Shown here: in pieces, positions 9,721-24,100 of the stretch
Layout of the letters: each line of letters begins with the position of its first letter
How positions within the stretch are numbered: position 1 is the first letter of the stretch
Origin: Eutypella sp. D-1
Lineage: Eukaryota > Ascomycota > Sordariomycetes > Xylariales > Diatrypaceae
DNA: 64,000 nt
Assembly: GCA_023313575.1 (NCBI GenBank)
Contig: JAJTTP010000001.1
Coordinates: forward strand, 620,001 to 684,000
Direction of reading: 5' to 3'
Made by a program: the position numbers and the translations under genes
Notes under the pieces: model-generated
What the model saw: only the letters and a program-made list of their open reading frames with translations
Database searches by the model: none
Told to the model about the DNA's origin: nothing

Positions 9721-10176
9721 ATGCGGAAGGGTAAGTCCGTGATCGGACCTAATGCTACTATTATTCCGCCTTTAACTGCAAAGGCCAGGCGTGTCATAAT
9801 TCCATCTAGGACACTGAAGCACATCGACGACAAACTTGATGATTTCATTTACATCCTCGCTAAGACTATAAACACTCAAGGGGGCGCCCTGGCCGATCTT
9901 AGGACCTGCGTTAGTAAGAGACTCGCCACTGTCAGTACCAGGCAAAATAGCGACCGCGCCTCACTGGCATCTCTGATCGGTGATATTCGTACGTCTGTCG
10001 AAGACATCAAGAAAGACGTTAGCCAACACAGAAGAGGCAGGGTTAACACCTTGATGATAATAATGATGATGATCTATTTTACGTCCGGGTGGACCATACT
10101 ATTTAAGGTAACTGGGTGCCGATTATTACGAGGGTTTAAGTCCTGGCGTATAATAAAAAGCTTTTATAACCTTTAA
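9721..10176 (+). pseudogene. Hypothetical ORF truncated by a LINE 3' end
   Basis: From ATG 9721 about 110 residues read as an ordinary soluble, mixed-charge protein (for example RTLKHIDDKLDDFIYILAK, then LASLIGDIRTSVEDIKKDV), probably helical. No family is recognised. At 10053 the frame enters the LINE tail: the GAT/AAT repeat reads as an MIIMMM run and the LINE terminus as YFTSGW. It then enters RIPed AT-rich DNA and stops at 10174-10176. The last ~40 residues are therefore transposon sequence, so the original C-terminus is lost or lies beyond the repeat block. Whether a fused protein is made cannot be judged from sequence. The start is the first ATG after a CT-rich leader. Confidence 0.5.
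10053..10124 (-). mobile_element. LINE 3'-terminal fragment
   Basis: A GAT/AAT tail, then the LINE 3' terminus (tattttacgtccgggtgg), then a short stretch matching the family up to ggtgccgatt. An internal part seen in other copies (compare 36150-36205) is missing. It marks the border of the AT-rich compartment. Confidence 0.75.
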
Positions 10177-11343
10177 CGTTAAATAAAATATAAGGAATTA
10201 AATAATTATAAACGTTATAACGTAATAACTTAATAATAATAAATAATTTTAAAAAGGAATATAATTAAATATTTTTATTTAATAAATTTAAATATAATTA
10301 AAACCGGTAAGTTTTATATAATAATTAATAATAATTAATTACCGGTCGGAAACCGGGCGTTAATTAATAACTTTTAAATTTAAAAAATTTAAAAGATATT
10401 TTTTATATTACCCTTTTTTTTTCCGATTATTAATTTTTAATAACCCGGAGCTTAAACCGGTTTCTTTCGGTATTTTATTAGTTAAATATTAAAATTTATT
10501 ACGCGTTATTTTAAACGGAGCTTTTTTTTAATTTATTTATTTTATAAAAAAATAACCCCCGAGCCTTTTAAGCTTAAGGGTTACCAGCTGGCGCCCGGTC
10601 TCCGACCGGCAATTAGCTGCTATTAGTTATTATATAAGGTTTACCGGCTTTAGCCGTATTTAAACCTATTAAATAAAAGTATTTAATTACATTTACTTTT
10701 TAAAATCACTTATTATTACTAAGCTATTATATTACGACGTTTATAGTTATTTAACTTTTTATATATTCTTTTTTTTTTTCGGTATTCGATCGGTATTTTT
10801 TTTTGTACTTTTAATTATTATATTATTAATATTTTTTTATTTATCCCCGGTTATTTATTTTCCGATCGTTTTACGTTTTTTATATTTTTATATTTTTTTA
10901 ATTTTTATTAATTTATTTCGCCGATTTTTGAATAATTTTTTATTTATGTACCCGAGGTACCTTTTAATAATAACCGGGTTTTTAATAAACCGTATTTCCG
11001 TTATATTATTTTATATTATTTAAACATTTAACACTATTATTATATTAAAAAACCCGGAAATTTAAAAACTTATTTGTTTTATACGTATAACCGAAAAAAA
11101 ATTTATTTATAAATTAACCCCGGCGTTATTATACCGATTATTTACCGATTAATTATTATTAAATTTTTACGGTGTTAAAAAAATATTATATAAAGTATTT
11201 TATTTTATTTTATAAATACTTTATTTATTATAAGCTATTTATACAACTTTAATACTTAATACGTAAACTTTATAATTAATTCTTTTATAAATATTAATCG
11301 GTAATTTTACATATTAAAATAAATTTATTTTAAATTCCGGGCT
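10125..11343. other. RIPed DNA of unknown origin (left flank of Gypsy-1)
   Basis: Strongly AT-rich with CpG retained and CpA/TpG depleted. There is no readable frame. A small island near 10575-10610 (rich in ggcgcccggtc) is less AT-rich. Because Gypsy-1 has a TSD, this DNA was originally continuous with 34641-35431. Together they form about 2 kb of mutated sequence that matches neither the LINE nor the Gypsy family and may be another transposon or a duplicated gene. Confidence 0.5.
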
Positions 11344-11348
11344 ATTTA

Positions 11349-11777
11349 TGTTATGACCTGGCTAGGTCATTAGGCCTAAATGGGATTAGCACAAACAATC
11401 CCTAACCACGGCATTGGAAAAGACAGCCACGATAAAATAAGCCATATTTAAATCACGTGATAAAAAGGATAACCTGGATAGCTTAATTATCTTAATAATC
11501 CTAAATAGCCTGGATAGCTTAGTTATTTTAACGATTTAACATTTAACATCATATTTTAACATTAGGAATAAAAGATATAAATAATATATAATTACGTTTA
11601 TTACCTTTTTTTTAAATAATTTTTAAACTTATTAGTTTATAATATAACTTAATTACTTAAAATACCTTTTTTTTAATTATTATTAAACGTGATTATTTAT
11701 TACTTAAAACCTTTAATATTCCTATTAATATAAACCCCTCGATTAGATTAATAATTAAAAATAAACCGGCCGTTATA
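11349..11777 (+). mobile_element. Gypsy-1 5' LTR
   Basis: It begins TGTTATGACC and ends CCGTTATA, 429 bp, matching the solo LTR at 1680. The TSD attta lies at 11344-11348 and is repeated after the 3' LTR at 34636-34640. The following internal sequence (cgttataaacttttattt) is the same as that after the 5' LTR of Gypsy-3 at 61868. Confidence 0.9.
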
Positions 11778-14692
11778 CGTTATAAACTTTTATTTAATAA
11801 TGTTATTAACTTTAAATAATATCCGACATTATATTTTTTAAGCCAAAATTTTTAATAAATTATTAACTTTTTATTTAAACGGATCGAACAAATTAAATAA
11901 ATAATAATTATAACCGTAACTTAAAAAATTACCCCTATTAAATTTAAACTTAAAAAACCTGGACCTTATAATAATATTACCTTTATATAACTTTTTCTTA
12001 TTATAGCCGTAATTTACCTATATTAATAACGTTATATAATAACCATAAAAGTTAATAAAATTTTTAATATTACTTTATATTTTACCGGAAAAATAACTTA
12101 ATAATTTAAACCCATTTTAAATACCTTCGTAAAAGTAAAACAAAAAAAAGAAACGGCGGAAATTAAACTTTTTTTCGAGAAATATAAAAATTTCGTAAAA
12201 AAGGTAAAAATTAATTACGGAAACCTAAATAAAGCTTAAGCCGTTACGTAATAACTTTTAAGTTTTAAATAAAAAAAAACAGCCTATACGTATGCTGCGT
12301 AATTTAAATAATTTATTATTAAAATAGATTAAATCGACGAGAAATCTTTTATCGATACGTTTTATTAAAGATTTAAAAACTTAATTAAAAATAAAATCAT
12401 TACGTAAAATAAGTTAAATGTTTTCGATAAATTTATTACTTTAATAATTAAAATCGATAATAAATAATTTAAATAATAATAAAAAAAATGGATATTATAT
12501 ATTTAAAAGATTTAAAAGATATTAAAATAACAAAAATTAAAATTAAAAACTTACCGACATATTTTATAGGACGGCACCAGGATTTATATTACTCGATATA
12601 ATACGAAAAAATAAATAATAAATTAAATGCTATAATTACGGCAAAATAAAACATTTTAAAAAAAAATATAAAAGATTTAAACGAAATAAAAACTGGAAAC
12701 CTGTACCCGAAAAAAAATAACTTTTTGCCGGTGGAAAAATATTCGAAATAATCCGCCGCATATATTCGGATAATAATATTTATTAATAAGGATTATAAAA
12801 AACTAAACGATTAACTTAAGCCGTAATAAAACGATAACGTTAATAATAACGAAATAAATATTTCGATAACGATAAAAAAAAGCCTTTACGGAAACCTATT
12901 TCGTAAAAGAAAAAAAAATAAAACGATTAATTAATTGGTTTAAAAAATAATAAAATTATAAACTATAAAAAATATACGGCATTTACGTTAAACGATCCTA
13001 ATAACGTTTTAAAAAATAACGATTTAAAATTTATTTATAATAATTTCGTAACTGGGATAAATTTATTAATTAAAAAAATTTAAACTTGGATGCCGTATTT
13101 TTTAAAACACCCCGTTAATTACCGAAAATACGAATATTACTGGTATAAAAAACAAAAAATCGGTATTATTAACCGAATTAAATAAATACTTTTAAAAAGA
13201 TTCGATTTTTTATAATAAAAAAAAGATAAAACCGATTAACGATAATATAAAAAAATCATATATTACGTTAACCGCGTACCGTATAATTAAAAATAGCCGG
13301 AAAAAATATCCTGCTTTAAAGGATATTAAGCATGCTATTATAATAAATATATATATTAAACGTTAAAAGCTATAAAAATTCGGAACGAGATCGAATAGTA
13401 AAAACATAAAATCCGATATTAGAAAAATAAGTTATTAAACGTTAACTTATATATTTATAAAAACTTACTAAAAAGGATAACTTTTAATAAAATTAACTTT
13501 AAACATTTTTATAAAAAATTAACGGTAAAAAAATAACCGTACGTATAAGAAAAATCTAACGAAAAAAAACGTTATAATAACTTATATAACGCCGTATAAA
13601 TCTATAATAAAGATTTAAAAAAATAAAGCCGTTTATATTAAGGTTATAAAGCGGTATTATAAGGCTTAAAAATGTAATACAATATTTATAAACCATTTTA
13701 AAAGCTTAAAAACGATACGGATATATTATAATACGAATAAAAATTAAAGATAACTAATATACCGTTATAATAAATAACGGAGCCGAAAGTAATTATATAA
13801 CCTTAAAACTATATAATAAGTTATAATTATTATAAAAAAATAATACTTTTATAATATAATAAAAGTTAAAGGTTATACTTTTTAATATAACGAAAAAAAA
13901 ATATTACGGGAAACCGATTAATTTAACGTATATATCGAAAAATAAAAATAAAACGTTATTTTCGATATTATGCTTTTAAAAGGATACGATATAATCTTTA
14001 AATAATTATAGCTATATTAATATAATTTATCGATTAATTAAAAAACTGGCTAAATAATATTTCCTTATTTTTTAAAAACCGATAATAATTTAAAAGAAAG
14101 ATTTTAATACTTAATAAATAGTAAATACGGGTATAAAAATACGATAAAAACTTCATTAAAAGGAATACGATAAGCTAAAAAAACAGGATATAAAAAAAGG
14201 ATTAAATAAATTATTATATTTATCCGATAACAATTCCGCTTTTTTAATAGCATTTTAAAAAAAGAAATAACCATATTATTATAAATACGTAATATGTTAC
14301 CGTAATACTATTAATACGATAAAATATTTCGCAAAACATTTAAAGAAAAACTATTATAACATAATAAATAAAATCAGGAGATTATCTTTATAAAAAAAAA
14401 CGTTACAATTTTATAAAATTTATAACCTTAACGAAATTAAATTTAAAAAGTTACGGGAATACCTTAAAAATAAATTAATAAAAAAATATATTTAACGATT
14501 AAAATCATTAGCCGGATATCCGATTATATTTATGCCAAAAAAAACGGTAAATTACGATTAATAATTAATTATTAATAATTAAACGAAATTATTATACAAA
14601 ACCGGATACCGTTACCACTTATTATTAAAATAAAAAACCGCCTATATAAAACCAAATAATTTATTACCTTAAACCTTAAGGATAAATATTAC
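11778..14692 (+). pseudogene. Gypsy-1 gag-protease-RT (5' part), RIP-degraded
   Basis: Remnants occur in chromovirus order. At 12628-12669 a CCHC zinc knuckle has the exact spacing C-x2-C-x4-H-x4-C; the second and third Cys have become Tyr (reads CYNYGKIKHFKKKY). At 13764-13799 VIINNGAESNYI is a retropepsin-type DSGA active site with Asp and Ser changed to Asn. At about 14403-14692 comes the start of reverse transcriptase: YNLNEIKFKKLREYL, GYPIIFMPKKNGKLRLI and QLNEIIIQNRIPLP. Numerous stops (many at former Trp codons) rule out expression. The RT stops at LKDKYY, where element X is inserted. The polyprotein would have been a cytoplasmic virus-like-particle precursor; it is dead now. Confidence 0.85.
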
Positions 14693-14729
14693 ATGCCATA
14701 ATAATGGTGTCTTTAGTGTTTTTAATGCT

Positions 14730-17700
14730 GATAATAATGATGATAATGTATTTTACGTCCGGGTGGACCATATTATTTAAAGTTATCTATTTACGAGCTT
14801 ATATATAAAGCTATATTTAAAGTAGCTGGGTGCCGATATTATGTAATGTATAAGACGGTTGGAATAAGTTTAACCTGCCCCGGGGGCCGTCCGGATCGTA
14901 TTAACGTATTACGGTTAATATAAGAAATCTTTTGCTAATTATTTATTTATAGCTATCCTTTTTTAAAGCCTTATTATCTCCGAATTTTTTACGTTATACC
15001 TTAGTTATTTTACCCGTTATCTGTTATAAATAGTTTTAAAACTTACCGTATTTTATTACGCGTTTTTTTAACTTATCGAATAAGGTTTAGCTTTATCGAA
15101 AAAAGCGGAAAAAACGATATAACCTTTATAATTAAAAATTTAAATCGTTTTATAACCGGGTTAAGTTAAAAAATAAAAAATACCTTTTATAATATCGTAA
15201 TCGAAAACGTAACCGGCGGTTTTTTTTTTTTATACCGGTATAAATAAAACGCGTTATATTTAAAATGTTAATAATATTCGGTAAAATCGTTATAACCCGA
15301 TCGTTTTATAAAAAAATAATATAGTATTAAATATAGGAAAAAAAGCTCGGGGGAAAGTTTTTTATATAAAAGGTTTTATTATATATATAACGGAAAAATA
15401 TTTCGGAGTTATTATTCGGCGAAAAAAGGTTTATACCTTTTTTTATAATGCGTTTAAAATAGGTTAAAGTTATAATACCGTTAAAATCGGGGTATTAAAC
15501 AGTTTTAAGCTTAATTTAAACGTCCGTAATTTTATTACCGTCGATATTTTTATACCCCGGTGCTTATTAAATAAAAATAAATAAATAAACGTATACGGGA
15601 AACCGTTTTATAAAAAGTTAAAAAATCGGCTTATAAATTATCGGATAAATAATTAAATAAACTTTAAATAACCGTTATATTATCGATATAAAAATATAAA
15701 CCGGTTGCTAAAGGGTTAAAATTATACCATTTTTTTTTTTACCTATTATACCGCTTTATATATAATTATTATTTATTTATCGAAAACCTTTATTTAAATT
15801 AAAAATTTATAAACGGCATAAAAAGGTTTACGTTTATTATCTTAATAAAATATAAAACCTTAACTTATATAATTAACCTTAAAGCTATTAAAATAAATAA
15901 TTAAATCTGTTAATAAAAAAAATAACTACTTTTTATATATTTTAATTCTTTTATTTTTATCGGTAAAAAAAAGCATAAGTAATAATAACTAACGCTTTAC
16001 CAAAAGAAATAAGTAAAAATAAGCTAACGTTATATCGGCTAATTATAAACATATCGGCCATTTTTTTTTAAAATAAAATAATCAGGTAATTATAAGATAG
16101 TTTTTATTTAATATCCGGAAACGTATTAAATATTTTATTTTAATTTATATAAAAAATATTTTTATTAATAATATCCCCGATTTTTTATAAAAAATAATAA
16201 TATAAATAATACGTTAAATAAATAACGTAGCTTTAACGGTAACTTTAAATAACTTATTTAATTTATTTATAAATAAGCTTATCCTAATATCGGCCGGTTT
16301 AAACGCGTTTTTAACCGAAGGGCATTAAAAACCTAATTATTATGCTTTTACGGCATATATTACGATCGGCATTATATAAGCCTTAACGGCTTTAATAATT
16401 TTATTTAAAAAAAACCCGTATATAATTTTATTAAAATATTATATATAATTAATTATACGTAACGTTTTATTACTCCATTTAATAACGTATTTTTTAAAAT
16501 TAAGTTATAAATTAAAAAAAACGTTAAGTTATCGGATTAAATCTTTTAAAGTTTCGATTTTAAAGGTTTTATTAATAACCGCCTTAATTTTAAATATTTT
16601 ACTTTTATAAAAATATTTAAGTTTATATTTAATTAAATCGAAAAATAAAACGTTATCTTTTTTTTAATTAAATACGTTATTTATATCCGTAATTAATGCC
16701 GCGGTCGTATAATAAATTATAAAATTAATGCATAAAATAATAATATTATCCGTATATCCGAACCTAATATTAAATATCGATTTTTTTCGTAATACCGGTT
16801 CGATATATAATATAAAAAAAATAAAAAATATAAAGGAACCTTATAATACGCCGTAAAATAAAAGGATCGGGTCGATAATAGTTTTTTTATACGGATAACA
16901 GCTTACCGATCCGTTATAAAAAAATCTATTTATCGTATAAGTTTTATATTTTATTTTTATTATTTTAACCGGAAAATAAAACGGCCGTATAAAATAATGT
17001 TAAAAGCTTTTAATATGTTTATAATTAATAACGATATAATATCTCCGTAAATAAACGCTTATTTAACGTCGTAAATTACGTAAATAATTAAATTAATTAT
17101 TAAGTTTTTAAAAAAAATGCCGAATTATTATAAGTAAAATATTTTATAACATAAGGCTTATATTATTATACGCTTAATTATTAACTTTTTTAACCTTTTA
17201 CTTAAATATAAAAATAAAGATATAAATCTTTAAAATTTAAATTTAATAAAATTAAATTTGCCCATTTTCGGGAGCATAATTATTTCCGTTATTTTAAAAA
17301 TTTATAAATAATAATTATAATATAAGTATATTTTATATAATATGCGTACCGTTTCGGTTATTATTAATTAAACTAATTATAATAACATAATTATTAACCC
17401 GTTTTTATTAAATGTTATAAACGGGGTACGGATATATACGTTTTCCGCCTTTATTATTAATACCCGAAGGTTTTATAAAAAATTAAAATAAATTTATTAA
17501 ACGTTTTTATAATTAAGCTTATCCTGGTTTTATAATTATAATAACTGCTAAAAGTTTATAATATCCCCGCCGGTTATTTATAAAACCAATACTTTATAAC
17601 GTAATAAGCTAATTTGTTTTTCCGTATCGGTAATTATTTTATCCCCGTTTTCTATTAATAATAAACAGAAATTATTTTTAAACTTATATTAGCCAATAAT

Positions 17701-20700
17701 TTTAAAAATATCTTTATTATTATTAACTTCGGCGATAAATTTATCTTAATGTTATTTTTTAATTTTCCGCATTATTTTCTTTTATATTTTAATTAACGTT
17801 TACTTTTTTACGTCGCTTTTTTAATATACCCGTTTTAAACGCGTTATAATTTTTTTATAATTATTATTTTATTAAGTAATATCCTGACCGCGGTTATATT
17901 TTAACTTACCCGTAACTTTTATAATTTATTTTAATATCTTTAATAAAACGTTAATAAATGTTTCCGTTTTTACTTTTAATATCGGGTTTATTAAAAAAAA
18001 AAGGTTTTTCGGGTTTTATTTTTAATATATATACATTAATTAAAAAAAACGTAAACGGGTTTTTTCGGGAAAACCTAATTTAATATATAAAGGTTTTTCC
18101 GAAAAGCTTATTAGTATTTCGGTTATTATAATATAATAATTAAAACCGGTATATAAAATTTTATCGACCGTTACCGTTATTTTTAAAACGTTTAATAAAA
18201 CCAGGTTTAATATATTATTTACCGTATAAATAAAAGCTTTTAAATTAAAAATGTTTAATAATTACGTTTTTATTTATTTTGTTATTTTAATATTTAATCT
18301 TTTATATCGTTAATAATTTGGCTATTATGTTTAATATACCGCATTAAAATCTTTTCCGATATAACGTTTATTAATTAACTTTTAATTTTTAAAAAACGTA
18401 AAAAGTAAATAAGGGTTTATTTAATCGATATAAATATTAATTAATTTAATATTATTAATTTTTACTACGTACGCGTTTAAAAAAACGAAAAAACGTAATT
18501 ACGTAATCTATAAGTTAAGATTTTACCGTATATACGTAAGTACTTACGGTATTTAAAAAACTTAATTTTTTATTAAAAAAAAAACCTTATATTTTAAATA
18601 AGTTTTAATTAATCGTTTATTATTTATTATTTTAATTTATGCCTATAGTTTTTATATTAATATAATATCGGCTTTAATTTTAATTACCGTATTTAAAGCA
18701 ATATTATATATTACCGGTTTTTTATAAACGTTTATTTAAATAATACGTAAGCATTTTTTTTATTTATATATATCGTACCGTAAGTTACGATTTATAATTT
18801 TTATTAATCCCCGGATCCTTTTTATTTTATAGGCCGGGGTAAACGTAAATATCGGGGGGTATTACTAATTCGGACCGTAAGTTTATCGTATTTATTTTTT
18901 TTAATATTTATTTTATAAAAGTTATCCTTTATATCCCGGAAATAAATACGGCCGTAACGGGTTATTAATTTTTATCCCGGTAAAAGGCCGTTTTTATATT
19001 ATATTATAAACTTTTCCGCCGCCCGTATAAATATTTCCGGGTTATAACTAAATTCCAATTTTTTTATCCCGTTTTTATTTTTATCCTTATTATTAAATTC
19101 GGATTTAAACTTATCCGGTTTTTGGCCGATATTTAAATAATACTTTTCCTAATCGGCGTTTATTAGATTATTATTTATAAAATATGTTAAGAAATAAGAT
19201 TTTAACTGTTATAAAGGGGGTTAAGGTGGTAATAACCATTTTAAATTTTTTAAATATTTATATAAATGCTTTAAAAAAGCTTTATACCTAACGGGCTGCC
19301 AGGTTTCGGTCCTTTATTAAGGTAATAATGGCCGCGGTTAAGGTTTTTTTTACCGTTACCGCTTAAATAACCCTTAAGTATTATCGTTAACCTAATTATT
19401 TAATGGATATAAAATAAACGCGGGTAGGTTTAATAATTTATCCGTTTTTTTTAATAAAGCGGGTAAAGTAAAAGAAATTATTATAAATATAAAAGCCGTT
19501 ATAATTAAAGTATTTAAAATGGGCTTAATATATTTTTAAATTATTATAAACCTTCCAGTTATACCGTTTATACCTTTTAAGCTTATTGTAATTACGTCCG
19601 TTATAAAAATCCAGGTAACAGTTATATTATATAATTTTCGGGGTCCTTTTTTAAAGTTTAGCCGGTTTAAAGTTAAAAACTTTAAAACTTTTAACTTTAC
19701 GAAAAAAAGTTATTACTTATTTTTAAAACGTAAACTTTAGCATAAAACGGTTAATCTTATAAAAGTTAATAAATTTTAAACTAAATTACGTAATAATTTT
19801 ATACCAAATAATTTTATCGACCGGTTTCGATCCGTTACCGGTATAAAGAATTTCGGGGATTTTTTATAAAATATATAAAAATTATTATTTAAATTTTTTA
19901 AAACATATGCTTATTTTATTTAAAACGGTAAAACGTTTTTATATATATTAACGTATTATTTTATTTTTAACGGTAAACGCTTAATTTATTCTAATTTTTT
20001 ACGCCTTCGTAATTTCCGTTAAATTAATATTTAAAAGTTTTACTATAACTATTTTAACGTTTATTAATTTAAATATTACTTATTTATAATCGTTTTTTAA
20101 CTTAAAAAATAAGCAGCGGTTTAAATATTAACCGGGGTTTTCCCCCGTTTAAATTTTTTAATTAAAAAAAAGTAAAGCCATTTTTACTTTTATTTAATAC
20201 GTTAATTATTATTACTATTTTTAACGTTATCGTATTTTCCGTAATTAAATTAATATATAATTTTCTTTTATTAACCTTACCGTTATTATTACGTTTATAT
20301 ACGATATACGTAATACTAATTAAATTAATTAAATTAAGCGTATTAACTTATTATTAATATTATTATTAATTAAGGTTTTAACAGATAACCTTTATCGGGA
20401 AATATTAATAAAGGGGGTAAAAAGTAAAACGTATTAAAATTAAGCAAAGCCGTTAAATTTTTACATTCCATACCTTTTAATATTAACGGTATTAATATTA
20501 ATAATATTAATAATTACGTAACCGGTAAATTCGGGGTTTAAGCTATTTATAATCTTAACCATTATTTTTTTTACCAGTTTACGGGATATTTTTACTTACG
20601 TTACGTATATTTTTATATTATAATTTTTAAAACTAATATTTAAATAAGCGGATAAAATAAATAATACGTCGAATTTTACCTTTATTACTACCTTTTTTTT

Positions 20701-21134
20701 TTCCCGTAATACGCGGATTAAAGAAAATATAAAATCGTTTAACGCGTTTTTCGGGGTTTTTAAAATAAAAAAAACCGGCTTTAAAAGCTTATTAATTTTA
20801 TACCGTTTAAATAAGGCTTTAAGTTTATATATGCCCGTGCTTACCTTTTTATTAAAAGTAAATACGGGCGCGGTTTTTAACGGTGTTACTGCCGTAAAAG
20901 CGGCATCGTAAATACGGATAATTATTGCGGATATTTTAAAAGTTAAACGTTTAATACCTTACCGCGGGGGAGTTTAAAGTTAAAAAGGCGGCGGTTTTAC
21001 CATTTTTAATATTTATAGGTATACCTGATCTAAAGGTATAAAATAAATAAAGCTTACGATGTAAAGGTTTTATATGCAAATAAAAATCTTAATAATAATT
21101 AGGGTAAGAAAAGTAAAAAGGAGAAAAATGTATA
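14730..21134 (-). mobile_element. LINE-1 (full-length, Tad1/I-like, RIPed) inserted in element X
   Basis: It is 6,405 bp. The 3' end is at the left (GAT/AAT tail, then tattttacgtccgggtgg). The 5' end is at the right, homologous to the 5' ends at 26625, 35432 and 43375. The TSD tgtttttaatgct lies at 14717-14729 and 21135-21147. Domain remnants read on the minus strand: RNase H around 15500-15750, an RT catalytic block near 16740-16775 (reads FGYTDNII, from YADD), and endonuclease and ORF1 farther right. Stops are dense throughout, so it is non-coding. Retrotransposition was by target-primed reverse transcription, as the tail and TSD show. Confidence 0.85.
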
Positions 21135-21147
21135 TGTTTTTAATGCT

Positions 21148-24100
21148 AAGTGGTGTTCTCGGTGCAAAGATATAATTAATTGCATATAAAGTTATATTAT
21201 CTGCTTATATTTTAAGTATATCCACGGATCTGCCGGAAAGTATCCGTATAAGTTTTATGTAAATGTATTAATATTAGTTAATAAATGCATTAATAACGGT
21301 TATAACCGTGGTTATAAAATTAAGGGGAATTTTTAATTACTTTAACGATACGCCGTAATAAGGTTTTTACCGGGGTGGGTTATATATAAGTTTTAAGTAA
21401 AATTAAAAGCTTTATATTAAAGTTTATCGATTTATTTATATTCGGTAAGTAAATTATATATAAAATATTTAATTTCTGTTATAATTTAATAATAAACTTT
21501 ATTTATTATAAATTATTTTATCTTTTTTTATTTATCCGATATATTTATTAAGGTTATCCGTTATTTTTTAATTATTTATTTATATATATTAATCGCTTTT
21601 TTTTTTATTCTTTTTTTTATTATCGTTTATTTTATTTTTAAACGTTAAAATGATATCTTTTACTTTTATTAGTTTTTATCGCAGTTTTTACCTTAAAATT
21701 GCTTTTTTTCTTATTCGTATTTAATTCGAAACGTATAATAATTTTCGTTATCGTAATTATTAACATATTAATTTAATACTTAATTAATAATATATTTTAA
21801 GCATTATTTTAAATATCGATAACCGCGTTTTATTCGGTATTTTCGTTTTTTTCGCATACGATTATCGTACGGATTAGTACGTTTTATAGGTTACCGACGT
21901 TTTTTACATATAAAACGTTATTAATTTTAAGTTCGATTATTATTTTTAAATTATCGAATTTTTACGCATATTTACCGATTATAATTTTTATTTTAATCGA
22001 TATACCTTTATTTTATTTATTACATAATGGTTTACGGCCGCCGGGGGGGTTACCGGCAGCATTTTTATACCTTATACCGGTTAAGGAATTTTACGCGGGA
22101 TATTAATCGGGTAAATAAAAAAAATAATTTAAAAAAAAATTAAAAAAGAATAAATAGATTTTTTTTTAAATATAATATATACGTTAATGATTTTAATATA
22201 GGATTCCTGTTACCAAGGATTAACGTTTTACGTTTTATTTTTCGGCTTAATGATAAAGTTTTTTTTCAGGGCTTAAAGGTTTAATTTAAACTTTATATAT
22301 TACGGAGTTAGCGCATATATGTTATTATTTAAATAAACCATATTAAAAGGTTTAATCCTGTATTTAATATATATAAAAATAATAATACGTTTATAACTAA
22401 TTATTTTAACGGTAATTAATTTAATTTAAAGGATATAATAAAAGGTTATAAGTTTTATTTAAGTTTTACTGGTTATATTTTCTTTTCGGATAAAGATATG
22501 TAGCCTTTTACTTTTAAAAGTATTAACTTTAATTAACGTAAAGATGTTTTATTAAACTAGGTTTAATATTTTAATATGTTATTTTAATTTTAATTTCGCT
22601 TTATATTTTTTTTAGTATTTTTTTTTAAATTCGTTAAAAGTTATATTAATGATTAAGATAAATTTTATTTTAATACATATAAGATTATAAAAGATATTTA
22701 TTATTTTGTTAACATTTTAATTATATTTTATGTTCCGTTTTTTAACGTTAAGCGTTATATTTATGCTAATATTTTAAATATTAAGGCGAAAATAAAGGAT
22801 ATTAATATAGTTAATGCGTTATTTAAGTCGCATCCTTTTTATAAACGGAAAAAGGAGTTTATTTTAAGTTTTTTAAATATGTTTCGGGTTAATAGTTTTA
22901 ATAAAACCATTCCTTTTATAAAGGTTAAAAACATGTTTATTATTATGTATTAAATTATACGAAAAAGAAAATTAATTTTTTATATTAAATATTATAATTA
23001 ATTATATAAATTAAATTAAAAATTATTATCCGTTTTTACTACTTATATTAATAACTTTAAAGTGTTAAATATGGTAATAAAAAGGGTTTCCCCTTTTATC
23101 TTTTATTAATTATCCTTATCCTTAAAGTTTTCCGGGTATAAAAGGTTAAATATAAATTTAATAATTTTTATTTAGTTATTTTATATTAACCCCGGGGTAA
23201 TACCGGGGGTTATAATTAAAGATATATATATAAAATATGCCCCATTTCGGGATATGTACTTTTTTTAAAATATTTAGCCGTTATTATAAAGTTATATTAA
23301 TATTTAAATAAATGTTTATAATGCTTAAATATATTTTTATTTATAAAGGGGACGTTATCGATAATATAATATTTTTTAAACCCGTTTAATAATTTAACGT
23401 TTTAATATTTAAATATATAGGAATAATCCTTTAAATTATAAGCTTAAAATGTTTTAAAACGGCGGGTATTACCGTAAATATAAAATATTTTAAAACGATC
23501 TGTATTTATTTATATTAATTATTATATTAAATAAGCGAAACGCGTAATAAGTTTTAATAAGTAAAAAGTTAATATTAAAGTTAAAAGTTTTAAACCGGTT
23601 AATATTATTTATTATTAAATAAATACGTTTATACGTTTATTAATAAGCCGGGGGGGGGGGGGTCTTTTAACTTATTAAAAGGTCCGGCGCGTAATAAGCT
23701 TATAAACGGAAGGTTAAAGTTAAAATTAATATTTACGTTTTTTTTTATTTAAATTAATTTATACCTATTTTATATATGTTTTTAATATATTTTATATACT
23801 TTCGATGTCGGGATATTTATATATAGGCTTAAATAATTTATAAATATTTTTTATATAAGTACGGATAAAGGTATAATATATTATAAGGTTTTTCGGTATT
23901 ATTAACCGGAAACCGGTTATAAAATTATTACATGTTTTAAACGTAATAGCTTTAGTTTAAAAATCCGCTTTATTTTTTTAAACGATACGTTTTAATTCCG
24001 CCATATTTCCGTTTATATATATGGATTTACTTTTAACTTTATGGAAATATTTTTATGCTTTAAAAAAGTTACGGATACGTTAAATATTAAAATAATACCT

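Noticed and set aside
10570..10615. Possible rRNA or tRNA remnant in a less AT-rich island
   Set aside because: A short GC patch only; no cloverleaf or recognisable rRNA core sequence could be seen.
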